Of a stretch of 64,000 bases of DNA, positions 9,593 through 19,872 are shown piece after piece (within the stretch, counting starts at the first letter, position 1; each line of letters begins with the position of its first letter). Under the pieces are notes generated by a model. That model was not told the origin of the DNA. It saw nothing but the letters and a program-made list of their open reading frames with translations, and searched no databases. Source of the stretch: an uncultured Roseovarius sp. (GTDB lineage Bacteria > Pseudomonadota > Alphaproteobacteria > Rhodobacterales > Rhodobacteraceae); contig CANMBU010000001.1 in NCBI GenBank assembly GCA_947496175.1, positions 62,001-126,000 of the forward strand, written 5' to 3'. Made by a program: the position numbers and the translations under genes.

Positions 9593-10185
9593 ACACCCGC
9601 CGGATTATCCAGATCATGACCCATTTCTTTGAGGTCCGCATAACGATCCCCGATCCGATGGTTGGGATGACCGCCTACTGAGGCCCCCAGAGCAATTATG
9701 ATCTCGTCCTCGGCTGGCGCATCCGGTACGCTGGCATGGATTGTCTGATAATGTGAACGCCTGCCACCATCATCCTTGTCCATCAAGGGAATGACGAGCG
9801 ACGTGCCCGCCCCACCCCGCGTGTTGGCAAACACCATATAGCTCTTGGCCTTTACCGCATCACGATACTGATTGCCGAACCAAAGCGTGTGCGTCAGCCC
9901 CTGTCCGTGCTCCTGTTCACCCCCCATGCCGACCACGGACGCCTTGCCGTAGCCCTCAACCGCACCGCCCGTGGCCTGCATGATCATATCGGTGAGCAAT
10001 TTGCCCAGTACGGGGCCGTGTTCGCGGATCTCGGGGCCCATATCCTCGACATGCCCGCGCCCGAACCACGGGTTGCGGATGATACCCAGCGCCGCAATCA
10101 GCTTGGTCGGCTCGACCACCTCTTTCCAGCCTTCCCGATAGGTGGTCTGCTCAATGAGAAGCGTGCGTCTTATCTCAACCGGCAT
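9589..10185 (-). CDS. DUF1185 / 'amino acid synthesis' family protein
   Basis: MPVEIRRTLLIEQTTYREGWKEVVEPTKLIAALGIIRNPWFGRGHVEDM...; resembles DUF1185; overlaps both neighbours. Confidence 0.7.
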   Translation of the reverse strand: MPVEIRRTLLIEQTTYREGWKEVVEPTKLIAALGIIRNPWFGRGHVEDMGPEIREHGPVLGKLLTDMIMQATGGAVEGYGKASVVGMGGEQEHGQGLTHTLWFGNQYRDAVKAKSYMVFANTRGGAGTSLVIPLMDKDDGGRRSHYQTIHASVPDAPAEDEIIIALGASVGGHPNHRIGDRYADLKEMGHDLDNPAGV

Positions 10186-11233
10186 GAGCCAACTCCTGCG
10201 CTGCAAATTCCGGCATCACCTTGTCGATGAAAAGCTGCAGGCTGCGCTTTTGCAGGTCCATGTCCGCCCCCATCGAGGCATAGTAGACAAAGGCATCTGC
10301 GCCATGGGCCTGATGCGCCTTGAGCTTTTCGACCACCTGTGCGGGGCTTCCGAACATGAGATTGGTTTCCAGCATTTTGGGATCAACCCGCGCGTTGCCG
10401 TCCAGCTCGCCCAAAGGCACCTGTTCCGGGAACCCGTTCAGCACCTCGCCACGCTGCATCATCAGGTTGCCGAACTGCCCCAACACATGGCGGATGGCAC
10501 CCAGCGCCCCGGCCCGGTCCGCTTCATCCTCGTAAACCGCCGTGTGACGCATGACAGCCCAGGTGCCATTGAATGGCTTACCTGCCTTTTCCACCGCATC
10601 CTTGAGCCGCTTGGCATAGGTTTCCACCTCGCTCATCGGCATGGTAAGCGGCCAGCTGAGGATATTGCACTCGTGTTCAACCGCATAGTCAAAGGTAATT
10701 GGCGCACGCGCGGCCACCCAGACAGGGACATCCGACTGCACCGGTTTGGGGCAGGACGTGGCGCTTGGAAATTGCCAGAATTCGCCGTCATGGGCATAGT
10801 CGCCATCCCACAGCTTTTGCACCACGGGCAGCATTTCCTGCATGTAGCGCCAGCTGTCTTTCTGGTCGAGACCGGGCTTCATCCGGTCGAACTCCCGCTG
10901 GTAAGCCCCTGATCCGATGCCAAATTCCAGACGCCCGTCGCTGAGCAAGTCGAGCATCGCCGCCTCACCGGCCAGGTTGATGGGATGCCAGTAGGCCGCG
11001 TTCACCACGCCCACACCCAGACGGATGTTTTTGGCATGCTCACCCCACCATCCTAGGATCTGAAACGGGTTGGGCGCGATGGTCATCTCCAGCGCGTGAT
11101 GCTCAGCGGCCCAGGCGATTTCAAACCCGGCGGCATCGGCCATTTTGACCATATCCAGCGTATGATCGCGCACCGCTTTCATATCTGTGTCCGGGGTCAT
11201 CCGCTCCAGATTGATGGCAAGATGAAATTTCAT
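10175..11233 (-). CDS. LLM-class (bacterial luciferase-like) flavin-dependent monooxygenase
   Basis: MKFHLAINLERM..., FEIAWAAEHHALEMTIAPNPFQILGWWGEHAKNIRLGVGVVNAAYWHPINLAGEAAMLDLLSDGRLEFGIGSG. Confidence 0.9.
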   Translation of the reverse strand: MKFHLAINLERMTPDTDMKAVRDHTLDMVKMADAAGFEIAWAAEHHALEMTIAPNPFQILGWWGEHAKNIRLGVGVVNAAYWHPINLAGEAAMLDLLSDGRLEFGIGSGAYQREFDRMKPGLDQKDSWRYMQEMLPVVQKLWDGDYAHDGEFWQFPSATSCPKPVQSDVPVWVAARAPITFDYAVEHECNILSWPLTMPMSEVETYAKRLKDAVEKAGKPFNGTWAVMRHTAVYEDEADRAGALGAIRHVLGQFGNLMMQRGEVLNGFPEQVPLGELDGNARVDPKMLETNLMFGSPAQVVEKLKAHQAHGADAFVYYASMGADMDLQKRSLQLFIDKVMPEFAAQELAHAG

Positions 11234-12387
11234 GTCTTCTCCCCTTTCGAGTGCAAAAGTGTGTCGGAATACCACGCGGCGAACCGCGCGACATTGGCCT
11301 CTAGAAGTGGTTGGAACCGCCCTTGCGCCGCATCGGGCGAGGCAAGACCGCGTTGTTGGTTTTCCAACGCCGGAATGTCCTCATCAATCGCGGCATCGAG
11401 CCGAATATGGTAGCCGGCAAGAGCCTCATCCGCGCCGGGAAGGTCCAGCGTTTCGCGCGGGAAACACGCGCTTTGAATGACACGGCATTGATTTGGCCCC
11501 AGCGGATAAGCCTCATAGACCCAAAGCGCATCGCGCCCTGCGGCGAATGTCATGTTGGGAAAGACCCACGTGTAGCGTACGCCCTGCGCCGCGCGGCCCG
11601 AAAGTCCCGGCATCGGCGGCAGCGCCTTGTCCTGTTCATCCTGCAAAAGCCCGCCGGTGCCCTCGGTCGGGCCGAACTGCGTGGCAAAGGCCCCCTGCAC
11701 CGGGTCGGGCGCGTCGGGCGGCAGATAGACATCGTCAATCGAGTCTGCATGCACGAATGGCAGGTGGTAATATTCGTTAAAGACCTCCAGAAAGGCCTTC
11801 CAGTTGCAGCCCACGACCATCTCCCGGCGGCGCGTGGTGACAAGGTTCTCCAGTGGCCAGGGCGCATGAACAGCTGCAAATTCAGCAAGTTCTGCGTCTA
11901 AGGGCGGTGCGGCAGGGTTCAGGCAGACGAAAGCAAATCCCAGACGCTCCTCGGTGAGATAGGTTTTGAGACCATAATCAGCCTTATCAAACCCCTCTGC
12001 CGCATCCATCTCAGGCGCCGCGACGAGCCGCCCGTCCAGCCCATAAAACCACGAATGAAACGGGCAACGCAGACCACGACAGGTGCCCTGCCCCTCGACA
12101 AGTCGCGCGCTGCGATGGCGGCAGGTATTGGCAAAGGCGCGCAAGCCGCCATCTGCGTCGCGCAACAGGATGATCGCCTGCCCTGCCAGATCGAGCGCAA
12201 CATAGTCCCCAGGCGCTTTCACCAGATCCGCGCGGCCAACCCCGATCCACCCTTGGCGAAAGAGCTGCTCAACCTCCAGCGCCTCAACGGTCGCATCGGT
12301 ATAGCAGTGTGGCGGGATTGAATACGCCTCTGCCGCAGGCGCACAGCAGGCTTGCAAAGCATGTTGGAGCGTGTCGCCGAGGGCCAT
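11230..12387 (-). CDS. Rieske [2Fe-2S] ring-hydroxylating oxygenase alpha subunit (second paralog)
   Basis: CRHRSARLVEGQGTCRGLRCPFHSW; NWKAFLEVFNEYYHLPFVHADS iron site; ATGA overlap with LLM gene. Confidence 0.9.
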   Translation of the reverse strand: MALGDTLQHALQACCAPAAEAYSIPPHCYTDATVEALEVEQLFRQGWIGVGRADLVKAPGDYVALDLAGQAIILLRDADGGLRAFANTCRHRSARLVEGQGTCRGLRCPFHSWFYGLDGRLVAAPEMDAAEGFDKADYGLKTYLTEERLGFAFVCLNPAAPPLDAELAEFAAVHAPWPLENLVTTRRREMVVGCNWKAFLEVFNEYYHLPFVHADSIDDVYLPPDAPDPVQGAFATQFGPTEGTGGLLQDEQDKALPPMPGLSGRAAQGVRYTWVFPNMTFAAGRDALWVYEAYPLGPNQCRVIQSACFPRETLDLPGADEALAGYHIRLDAAIDEDIPALENQQRGLASPDAAQGRFQPLLEANVARFAAWYSDTLLHSKGEKT

Positions 12388-12390
12388 CGC

Positions 12391-13866
12391 TCACCTCATC
12401 TGAAACGGGTTGGCCATAGGTGCATCAGACAGGTTCACCCAGACCATTTTGGGGCGGGTGTAGTCATAGACCGCCTGAAACCCGCTCTCGCGGCCGTAGC
12501 CAGAGCCTTTGACGCCGCCAAACTCGGCAATAGGAGAGATCACGCGATAGGTGTTCACCCAGACAATCCCGGCCCGGACCTTGCGTGCCATGCGCACCGA
12601 GCGCGCGGAATCGCGGGTGAATATCCCCGCCGCCAGGCCGTGCTTGGTCTGGTTGGCCAACGCCAATGCCTCTGCTTCAGTTTTGAACCGCAACACACTG
12701 AGAACCGGACCAAAAAGCTCTGTGTCCACGATGGTCAAATCAGGCGACGGGCAATCAAGAATCGTGGGTTGAAAGAACATGTCGCTTGCCGCATCCGCCC
12801 GCGCGCCACCACAAACCAGACGCGCGCCCTCATCCACAGCGCCTTTGACCTGCGCCTCGATATGCTCAAGCTGCCCGTAGGTGCAAAGCGGGCCCATTTC
12901 GGTTTCTTCCGCCATGGGATCGCCAATGCGAATGCCAGCAGCAATTTCTGACATCTTTTCAAGGAATTGGTCGGCGACATTCTCGTGCACAATAAGGCGG
13001 CTACCCGCCACACAGGATTGCCCGGACGCGCCAAAAATACCCGCCACACTGGCGTTAACAGCACTCTCTATGTTCGCGTCGTCGAACACGATAAAGGGCG
13101 ATTTGCCACCCAGTTCCAGGCTGACTTCTGCAAAGTTTTCCGCAGAGTTGTGAATGACATGCCGCGCGGCCATGGGGCCACCGGTGAAACTCACCCGCGC
13201 CACCAAAGGATGCGATGTGAGGACCTTACCGCAGGGATCGCCATGGCCGGTGAGGATATTGACCACCCCATCAGGAATGCCCGCCTCGGCAATCAGCTTG
13301 CCAAATTCCAGGATCACCGCAGGCGCATGCTCAGACGTCTTCAACACCACGGTGTTGCCCGCCGCCAGAGCCGGGCCGATTTTGACCGCTGTAAGGAAAA
13401 GCTGACTGTTCCAGGGGACAATGGCCGCAATCACGCCCAAGGGTTCACGTTCGGTAAAGGCGAACATGTCGGGCTTGTCGATGGGCAGGGTCTTGCCCTC
13501 GATCTTATCCGCAGCACCGGCATAAAAGTAAAAGAATTCAGCGATATACTTGGCCTGCCAGCGGGTTTCCTTGAACATCTTGCCACTGTCGCGCGTCTCG
13601 ATCTCTCCAAGCGCCTCCGAGCGATCGGCCAGCAAATCTCCCAGCTTACGCAGGCACGCCCCGCGTTGGGTGGCCGTCATGGATGCCCATGGCCCTTCAT
13701 AGCATGCGGCATGCGCCACCTGCACAGCGCGATCCACGTCCTCCGCCGTGGCCTCGGGCACACGCGCCCAAACAGCGCCAGTGGCCGGGTTGAACGTCTC
13801 AAACGTGCCGCCATCGCTGGCCTGCACCCATTCCCCACCGATCAACATGGAATAGCTCTCGACCAT
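12391..13866 (-). CDS. Aldehyde dehydrogenase (NAD(P)+)
   Basis: IAAIVPWNSQLFL, SLELGGKSPFIVFDDA, GASGQSCVAGSRLIV, GVKGSGYGRESG. Confidence 0.95.
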   Translation of the reverse strand: MVESYSMLIGGEWVQASDGGTFETFNPATGAVWARVPEATAEDVDRAVQVAHAACYEGPWASMTATQRGACLRKLGDLLADRSEALGEIETRDSGKMFKETRWQAKYIAEFFYFYAGAADKIEGKTLPIDKPDMFAFTEREPLGVIAAIVPWNSQLFLTAVKIGPALAAGNTVVLKTSEHAPAVILEFGKLIAEAGIPDGVVNILTGHGDPCGKVLTSHPLVARVSFTGGPMAARHVIHNSAENFAEVSLELGGKSPFIVFDDANIESAVNASVAGIFGASGQSCVAGSRLIVHENVADQFLEKMSEIAAGIRIGDPMAEETEMGPLCTYGQLEHIEAQVKGAVDEGARLVCGGARADAASDMFFQPTILDCPSPDLTIVDTELFGPVLSVLRFKTEAEALALANQTKHGLAAGIFTRDSARSVRMARKVRAGIVWVNTYRVISPIAEFGGVKGSGYGRESGFQAVYDYTRPKMVWVNLSDAPMANPFQMR

Positions 13867-13934
13867 CGTATCCTCCTCCCAAAGGCTGTAACGAGGGTCG
13901 ATCCCCTCAGCACAGCCAGTCTGGCATGGATTTA

Positions 13935-13954
13935 CAATTCTTGAAATCGAATTG
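13935..13954. promoter_or_regulatory. Inverted repeat CAATTC-N8-GAATTG in ALDH/LysR divergent intergenic region; candidate LysR operator
   Basis: Perfect 6-bp arms read directly: caattcttgaaatcgaattg. Confidence 0.45.
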
Positions 13955-14002
13955 TTTTGCAGATTAAGTTCGGATTATTCGAATTATTGACTGAGCCACT
14001 TT

Positions 14003-14848
14003 ATGAACCTTGCCGCCGTCCAAACCTTTCTGTCCATCGTCGACACCGGAAGCCTCGTGCGGGCCTCACAAGAGCTGAACGTCACGCAATCAACCGTCAC
14101 AGCCCGGCTCAAGACGTTGGAAGACGCGTTGGGCCAGCAGCTTCTCAACCGGCAGAAATCCGGCACGACCCTGACCCCTGCGGGCGCGAAATTCCTGCGC
14201 TATGCGCGCACCATGACCGGGCTGTGGCGGCAGGCGAAATATGAAACCGCCCTGCCCGCGGGCCTCGCCTCGGTCTGCACCTTTGGCTGTGACCGCGAGC
14301 TGTGGCACGGGCCGGGACGGGCGTTTTTCAACGGCGTGGTGGGCGGGCGCGATGACATGGCCGTGGCGGTGCGCCAGGGCAGTGCGACGGAACTCGAAAG
14401 CTGGTTGGCCGAAGGGATGGTGGACGTGATCCTGACCTATGATCAGGTGGCGCGCGGGTCGCAGACGGTGCATCCGCTTCCTCCTGAAGAGCTGGTGCTC
14501 TACTCCGACCGGCCTGACACGCCAATCGACAACGATCCGCTTTACATCTTCGTCGATCACGGTGCGGAGTATCGCCAGCAGCATGATGAATTTTACCACC
14601 ATGCCGGGGTGGCACGGATCAGCTTTGACAGCTCCTGGTGGGCGTTGCAGCACATGCTGGAACATGGCGGGTCTGCCTATCTCCCGCGCGCTTTGGCTGC
14701 GCCCTATGTCGGTCAAATGCGTTTGCATCTACCAGCGGAGGCGCCGGTGTTTTACCGCAAGAAAAGCCTGATTGTGCGGGATACGGCGGCGCGCAACTGG
14801 ATATGGTTTGCGCCACTGGTAGAGGCCTTGTCCGCGCCTGTGGCCTAA
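14003..14848 (+). CDS. LysR-family transcriptional regulator
   Basis: MNLAAVQTFLSIVDTGSLVRASQELNVTQSTVTARLKTLEDALGQQLLNRQKSGTTLTPAG. Confidence 0.93.
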   Translation: MNLAAVQTFLSIVDTGSLVRASQELNVTQSTVTARLKTLEDALGQQLLNRQKSGTTLTPAGAKFLRYARTMTGLWRQAKYETALPAGLASVCTFGCDRELWHGPGRAFFNGVVGGRDDMAVAVRQGSATELESWLAEGMVDVILTYDQVARGSQTVHPLPPEELVLYSDRPDTPIDNDPLYIFVDHGAEYRQQHDEFYHHAGVARISFDSSWWALQHMLEHGGSAYLPRALAAPYVGQMRLHLPAEAPVFYRKKSLIVRDTAARNWIWFAPLVEALSAPVA

Positions 14849-14916
14849 GTGCGTGCATCTTGCTTTGACTCTACCGCGCCTGCATGGTTCGCTGCGCGCG
14901 ACAAAGGACCAAGACC

Positions 14917-16404
14917 ATGACCCATATCCTTGCCATTGATCAGGGCACAACCTCCAGCCGGGCCATTTTGTTTGACGACACGCTCACCGTGACCGCCACT
15001 GCGCAAGAGGAATTTGCCCAGCATTTCCCCAATTCCGGCTGGGTCGAGCATGATCCGGATGACATCTGGGCGACAACCGCCGCCACCTGCCGCGGCGTGA
15101 TTGAACGTGCAGGCATCAATGCAACCGATATTGCCGCCATCGGCATCACCAATCAGCGTGAAACGACACTGGTCTGGGATCGCACGACTGGCAGGGCCAT
15201 TCACAACGCCATTGTCTGGCAAGACCGGCGCACGGCGGAGTTTTGTCGTACTCTGAAAGAGGCCGGCCACGAAGAGATGGTGACCGAGCGGACGGGGCTT
15301 TTGCTTGACCCTTATTTCTCGGGCACAAAACTGGCCTGGATCCTGGATCAGGTTGAGGGCGCACGCGCCAAGGCGAAGGCGGGCGATCTGCTTTTCGGGA
15401 CGGTGGATTGCTATCTCATCTGGAAGCTGACGGGCGGCAAGGTGCATGCCACAGACGCCACCAATGCCGCGCGCACGCTGCTGTATGACATTCGCAAAGG
15501 GGCATGGAGCGAAGAGATTTGTGCGCTTTTGGATGTGCCGATGCAGATGCTGCCCGAGGTGCGCGATAGTGCTGCTGATTATGGTAGCACACGCGCCGAT
15601 CTTTTTGGCCGCGAAATCCCGATCCTGGGGGTCGCAGGGGACCAACAGGCGGCGACGGTCGGACAGGCGTGTTTTTCTCCGGGCATGATGAAATCGACCT
15701 ATGGCACGGGATGTTTCGCGCTTTTGAACACCGGCGGCACGCCGGTGCGCTCGCAAAACCGGTTGCTCACGACTATCGCGTATCAGTTAGACGGCAAGCC
15801 AACCTATGCGCTGGAAGGGTCGATCTTTATCGCGGGGGCCGTTGTGCAATGGCTGCGGGACGAACTGAAAGTCATCCAGGAGGCGGGCGAGACCCAAAGC
15901 CTTGCCGATGTCGCGGACCCTCATCAGTCGCCCATTCTTGTCCCGGCCTTTACCGGTCTGGGGGCTCCCTATTGGAACCCAGACTGTCGCGGGGCCCTGT
16001 TCGGGATTACCCGTGGCACCGGCCCGGCAGAGTTGTCGCGGGCCGCACTGGAAAGCGTGGGGTTTCAGACCCGCGACCTGTTGGAAGCGATGACCGCGGA
16101 TTGGAATGCCTCGGATGCCGATCAGGTGCTGCGCGTGGATGGCGGGATGAGTGCATCGAACTGGACCATGCAGTTTTTGGCCGATATCAGCGGCGCACCT
16201 GTGGACCGGCCCAAAGTGTTGGAGACCACAGCTCTTGGGGCCGCCTGGCTCGCGGGGATGCAGGCTGGAGTTTACCCGGATCAAGCAGGTTTTGCGAAGG
16301 CCTGGGCGCTGGATGAGCGATTTGAACCCGCGATGGACAATGAACTGCGCGAGACACGCTATGCCGCGTGGAAGCGCGCTGTGGCGGCGACTATGGCTGT
16401 TTGA
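14917..16404 (+). CDS. glpK: Glycerol kinase
   Basis: [73 protein letters not shown]. Confidence 0.95.
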   Translation: MTHILAIDQGTTSSRAILFDDTLTVTATAQEEFAQHFPNSGWVEHDPDDIWATTAATCRGVIERAGINATDIAAIGITNQRETTLVWDRTTGRAIHNAIVWQDRRTAEFCRTLKEAGHEEMVTERTGLLLDPYFSGTKLAWILDQVEGARAKAKAGDLLFGTVDCYLIWKLTGGKVHATDATNAARTLLYDIRKGAWSEEICALLDVPMQMLPEVRDSAADYGSTRADLFGREIPILGVAGDQQAATVGQACFSPGMMKSTYGTGCFALLNTGGTPVRSQNRLLTTIAYQLDGKPTYALEGSIFIAGAVVQWLRDELKVIQEAGETQSLADVADPHQSPILVPAFTGLGAPYWNPDCRGALFGITRGTGPAELSRAALESVGFQTRDLLEAMTADWNASDADQVLRVDGGMSASNWTMQFLADISGAPVDRPKVLETTALGAAWLAGMQAGVYPDQAGFAKAWALDERFEPAMDNELRETRYAAWKRAVAATMAV

Positions 16405-16455
16405 CCGCAAAACAGTTCAGCCTGACTTGAATTTTGCTTCTAATTTTCAGATAAA

Positions 16456-17343
16456 GTGAAAATGGCAATCAAAATTGACATGCTTCGCTGTTTTCTAACT
16501 GTGGCTGACCGCGGCAACCTGAGTGATGCGGCCAAAGAGCTTGGGCGAACGCCCTCTGCGGTGTCGATGATGTTGCAACAACTGGAAGATCACATCGGCG
16601 CGCCGCTGTTCAAACCGGGGCGCAAGTCGCACCTGACCCGGCTGGGCGATTTGGTGCGCATTGAAGCCAAACGAGAGCTCAATCATTTCGACCGCACTGT
16701 GGCTGCGATTGAGGGCCTGTCGCGCGCCGAGGCGGGTCATGTGCGATTGGCTGTGACGCCCTCTGTGGCCAAAGTTTTGATGCCGCATGTCCTGCGCAGC
16801 TTTGCCAATCACCATCCGGATGTGCGCATCGACATGCGCGACATTGACAGCGCCAGCATCGGCCACGAGCTTCAGGCTGGGCGCGTCGATATTGCGCTGG
16901 CCAGCCTGCGCCCACTGCCACGGTTTGAACGACACTTGCTGTTCTCTGACCGGTTTGGTGTCATCTGTCCCGCAGATCATCCTTTGACAAAAAACTGGGA
17001 CGATCTGGGTTGGTCCGACCTTCGGGACACGCCATTCATTGCCAATGATCTGGGGCAATTGATCCCTGATCCAGAATTTCGCCGCATTCAGGATAGCGCC
17101 ACGCTACATGTCCGAAACACAGCTTCGATCCTGAGCCTTGTGCGCGCAGGCATGGGCGTGACCGTCTTGCCGGAATTGGCCGCGTTTGATGCCGGGGATG
17201 ATCTGGCATTCTTGCCGCTATCGGACAAAACACTCCGGCGCGAGATTTGGATGCTGACACCGCAGGATCAGGATATGTCCCCTGCCGCTGTGGCTTTGGC
17301 AGAGGTTATTCGCAATCAGAACATTCGCCTTGCGCATGACTGA
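16456..17343 (+). CDS. LysR-family transcriptional regulator
   Basis: MLRCFLTVADRGNLSDAAKELGRTPSAVSMMLQQLEDHIGAPLFKPGRKSHLTRLG; precedes the ALDH operon. Confidence 0.93.
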   Translation: MKMAIKIDMLRCFLTVADRGNLSDAAKELGRTPSAVSMMLQQLEDHIGAPLFKPGRKSHLTRLGDLVRIEAKRELNHFDRTVAAIEGLSRAEAGHVRLAVTPSVAKVLMPHVLRSFANHHPDVRIDMRDIDSASIGHELQAGRVDIALASLRPLPRFERHLLFSDRFGVICPADHPLTKNWDDLGWSDLRDTPFIANDLGQLIPDPEFRRIQDSATLHVRNTASILSLVRAGMGVTVLPELAAFDAGDDLAFLPLSDKTLRREIWMLTPQDQDMSPAAVALAEVIRNQNIRLAHD

Positions 17344-17440
17344 ATACAGAAAACCTGAAATTATCTAAACAATTTCTCGTTTGCCTTAATTCACAGGATA
17401 AGAAAAAAGTGAAACTCCACCATTCACGGGATGACATCAC

Positions 17441-18892
17441 ATGGCTGAGCCGAAACAGAACTATATTGCAGGCGAATGGGTCAGTGGCCCGTCTGAAGTC
17501 GAAAACCGCAATCCTTCTGATCTGAGCGACGTGATCGGCCACTTTACGCAGGCCAGCCGCGCGCAGTTGAATGATGCGATTGCCGCCGCCAAGGAGGCGC
17601 AAATCACCTGGGCCAGCTATGGGCTGGAGCGCAAACAGGCCGTGTTGCATGCCATCGGTTCCGAGATGATGGCGCGGGCCGAAGAACTGGGCACGCTTTT
17701 GAGCCGCGAGGAAGGCAAGCCTTTGGCCGAGGGCAAAGGCGAGGTTTATCGCGCGGGGCAGTTTTTTACCTATTACGCACATGAAGTGCTGCGCCAGTTG
17801 GGCGAGAATGCCGACTCGGTGCGTCCCGATATTGAGATTGACGTGCGCCGCGAGCCGGTGGGCACCGTGGCGATCATCAGCCCCTGGAATTTCCCAACAG
17901 CCACAGCGAGTTGGAAGATTGCTCCGGCTCTGGCCTATGGCAATGCGGTGATCTGGAAGCCGGCCAATATCACGCCGGCCTCGGCTGTAGCCCTGACCGA
18001 GATTATTGCCAAGCAGGACATCCCGCCTGGCCTCTTTCAGCTTGTGATGGGCGCGGGCGGCGAGATTGGTCAGGCACTGATTGAAAGCCCTGACATTCAG
18101 GCGATTTCCTTTACCGGCTCCGTGCCAGTAGGCCGCCAGATTGCGTCGACAGCAGCAGCGAATTTCACTCGGCTCCAGCTTGAGATGGGCTCCAAGAATG
18201 CACTGGCCGTGATGGAGGACGCCGAACTTGATCTGGCGGTCACTCTGGCATTGGGCGGCGCATTTGGCGGCACCGGACAAAAGTGCACGGCCTCCTCGCG
18301 CCTTGTGGTGCATGAGGGCATCCACGACGCGTTTGTCGAGAAACTCGTGGCCGGGGCCAAGGCGATGAAAGTCGGCCATGCGCTGGAAGAAGGCACACAA
18401 ATGGGGCCGGTGGTTTCCGAACAGCAACTGAATGAGAACCTGGCCTATGTTGATCTGGGCAAATCCGAAGGGGCAGAACTGGCCTGCGGCGGGGCACGGC
18501 TGGAGATGCCGCATGAGGGCTATTACATGTCCCCCGGTGTTTTCCTGAACAGCACCAACGACATGCGCATCAACCGCGAAGAGATGTTCGCGCCGCTCAC
18601 CGCAGTGATCAAAGTCTCGGGCTATGACGAGGCGCTCAGCGTTGTGAATGACACGAATTTCGGCCTGACCTCAGGAATTGTCACGACATCCCTCGCCCGC
18701 GCCAACCACTTCCGCCGCAACGCACAAACCGGTGTGGTCACAGTGAACCTGCCCACCGCCGGCACGGATTATCACGTGCAGTTCGGCGGGCGCGGCGACA
18801 GCTCTTATGGCCCGCGCGAACAGGGCATTCATGCGCGCGAATTCTATACGGTGGTCAAGACTGCCTATATTTCCTCCGGGGTGCCAAAATGA
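17441..18892 (+). CDS. Aldehyde dehydrogenase, resembling alpha-ketoglutarate semialdehyde dehydrogenase (YcbD type)
   Basis: IISPWNFPTATASWKIAPAL, LQLEMGSKNALAVMEDA, GGTGQKCTASSRL, C-terminal FGGRGDSSYGPREQG. Confidence 0.9.
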   Translation: MAEPKQNYIAGEWVSGPSEVENRNPSDLSDVIGHFTQASRAQLNDAIAAAKEAQITWASYGLERKQAVLHAIGSEMMARAEELGTLLSREEGKPLAEGKGEVYRAGQFFTYYAHEVLRQLGENADSVRPDIEIDVRREPVGTVAIISPWNFPTATASWKIAPALAYGNAVIWKPANITPASAVALTEIIAKQDIPPGLFQLVMGAGGEIGQALIESPDIQAISFTGSVPVGRQIASTAAANFTRLQLEMGSKNALAVMEDAELDLAVTLALGGAFGGTGQKCTASSRLVVHEGIHDAFVEKLVAGAKAMKVGHALEEGTQMGPVVSEQQLNENLAYVDLGKSEGAELACGGARLEMPHEGYYMSPGVFLNSTNDMRINREEMFAPLTAVIKVSGYDEALSVVNDTNFGLTSGIVTTSLARANHFRRNAQTGVVTVNLPTAGTDYHVQFGGRGDSSYGPREQGIHAREFYTVVKTAYISSGVPK

Positions 18893-19872
18893 CTTATCGC
18901 ATCGACTGCCTTCAATATTGCAACTGGTCGGAAGACATCTTTCGCCAGATGCGCGAGGGCGGGCTTGATGCGGTGCATGTCACCATCTCCTATCATGAGA
19001 ATTTCCGCGAAACGGTTCTGAATGTTGAGCAATGGAACCGGTGGTTTGAAACCTATCCAGACCTCATCATGAAAGGCCGCTGGGCCAGTGATGTGAAACT
19101 GGCCCGTGACACCGGGCGCACGGCAATTTTCTTTGGCTTTCAGAACCCCTCGCCGATTGAGGATGACATCGGCCTCGTTGAGGTCTGGCATGATCTTGGC
19201 GCACGGTTCATGCAGTTGACCTATAACAACCAATCATTGCTGGCGACGGGCTGTTACGAAGAAGAAGACCCCGGGCTGACGCGCATGGGGCGTCAGGTGA
19301 TCCGAGAGATGAACCGCGTAGGGCTCGTCGTGGACATGTCGCATTCCGCCGACCGCTCAACCATTGAGGCGGCGGACCATTCCGAGCGACCTATTGCAAT
19401 CACTCATGCCAACCCGTTTGACTGGCATGCCGCGCGGCGCAACAAACCCGATGACGTGATCCGTGCTGTGGTGCAAAATGGCGGGATGATGGGCTTTTCG
19501 ATTTATCCGCATCACCTGGCAGGCGGCAGTGATTGCACGCTCAAAGGGTTTTGCCAGATGATTGCCGACACGGCAGAACGCTATGGCGTCACGCATTTCG
19601 GCATCGGCTCGGACCTTTGCCAGGGCCAACCAGATAGCGTGGTGGAATGGATGCGCGTGGGGCGCTGGACCAAGGAAATCGACTATGGAGAAGGCTCTGC
19701 CTCCAATCCGGGCTTTCCAAAGCAACCCTACTGGTTCCACACAAACGCAGACTTTCCACGCCTCGAAGATGGCCTGAAAGAGGTGGGCTTTAACGCGCGG
19801 GAAATTGCGGACATTATGGGCGATAACTGGTTCCGCTTTTTTGAGAAAAACTTTGTGGCATCAGATGGTTGA
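18889..19872 (+). CDS. Membrane (renal) dipeptidase family, peptidase M19
   Basis: HDLGARFMQLTYNNQSLLATGCYEEEDPGLTRMGRQVIREMNRVGLVVDMSHSADRS; HFGIGSD; ATGA overlap with ALDH. Confidence 0.9.
   Translation: MTYRIDCLQYCNWSEDIFRQMREGGLDAVHVTISYHENFRETVLNVEQWNRWFETYPDLIMKGRWASDVKLARDTGRTAIFFGFQNPSPIEDDIGLVEVWHDLGARFMQLTYNNQSLLATGCYEEEDPGLTRMGRQVIREMNRVGLVVDMSHSADRSTIEAADHSERPIAITHANPFDWHAARRNKPDDVIRAVVQNGGMMGFSIYPHHLAGGSDCTLKGFCQMIADTAERYGVTHFGIGSDLCQGQPDSVVEWMRVGRWTKEIDYGEGSASNPGFPKQPYWFHTNADFPRLEDGLKEVGFNAREIADIMGDNWFRFFEKNFVASDG

Noticed and set aside
12967-13944. 325-aa plus-strand ORF
   Set aside because: Antisense shadow of the ALDH gene 12391-13866
14845-15756. 303-aa minus-strand ORF
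   Set aside because: Antisense shadow of glpK
17306-18514. 402-aa minus-strand ORF antisense to ALDH
   Set aside because: Opposite strand encodes a clear aldehyde dehydrogenase; His/Arg/Cys-rich shadow composition
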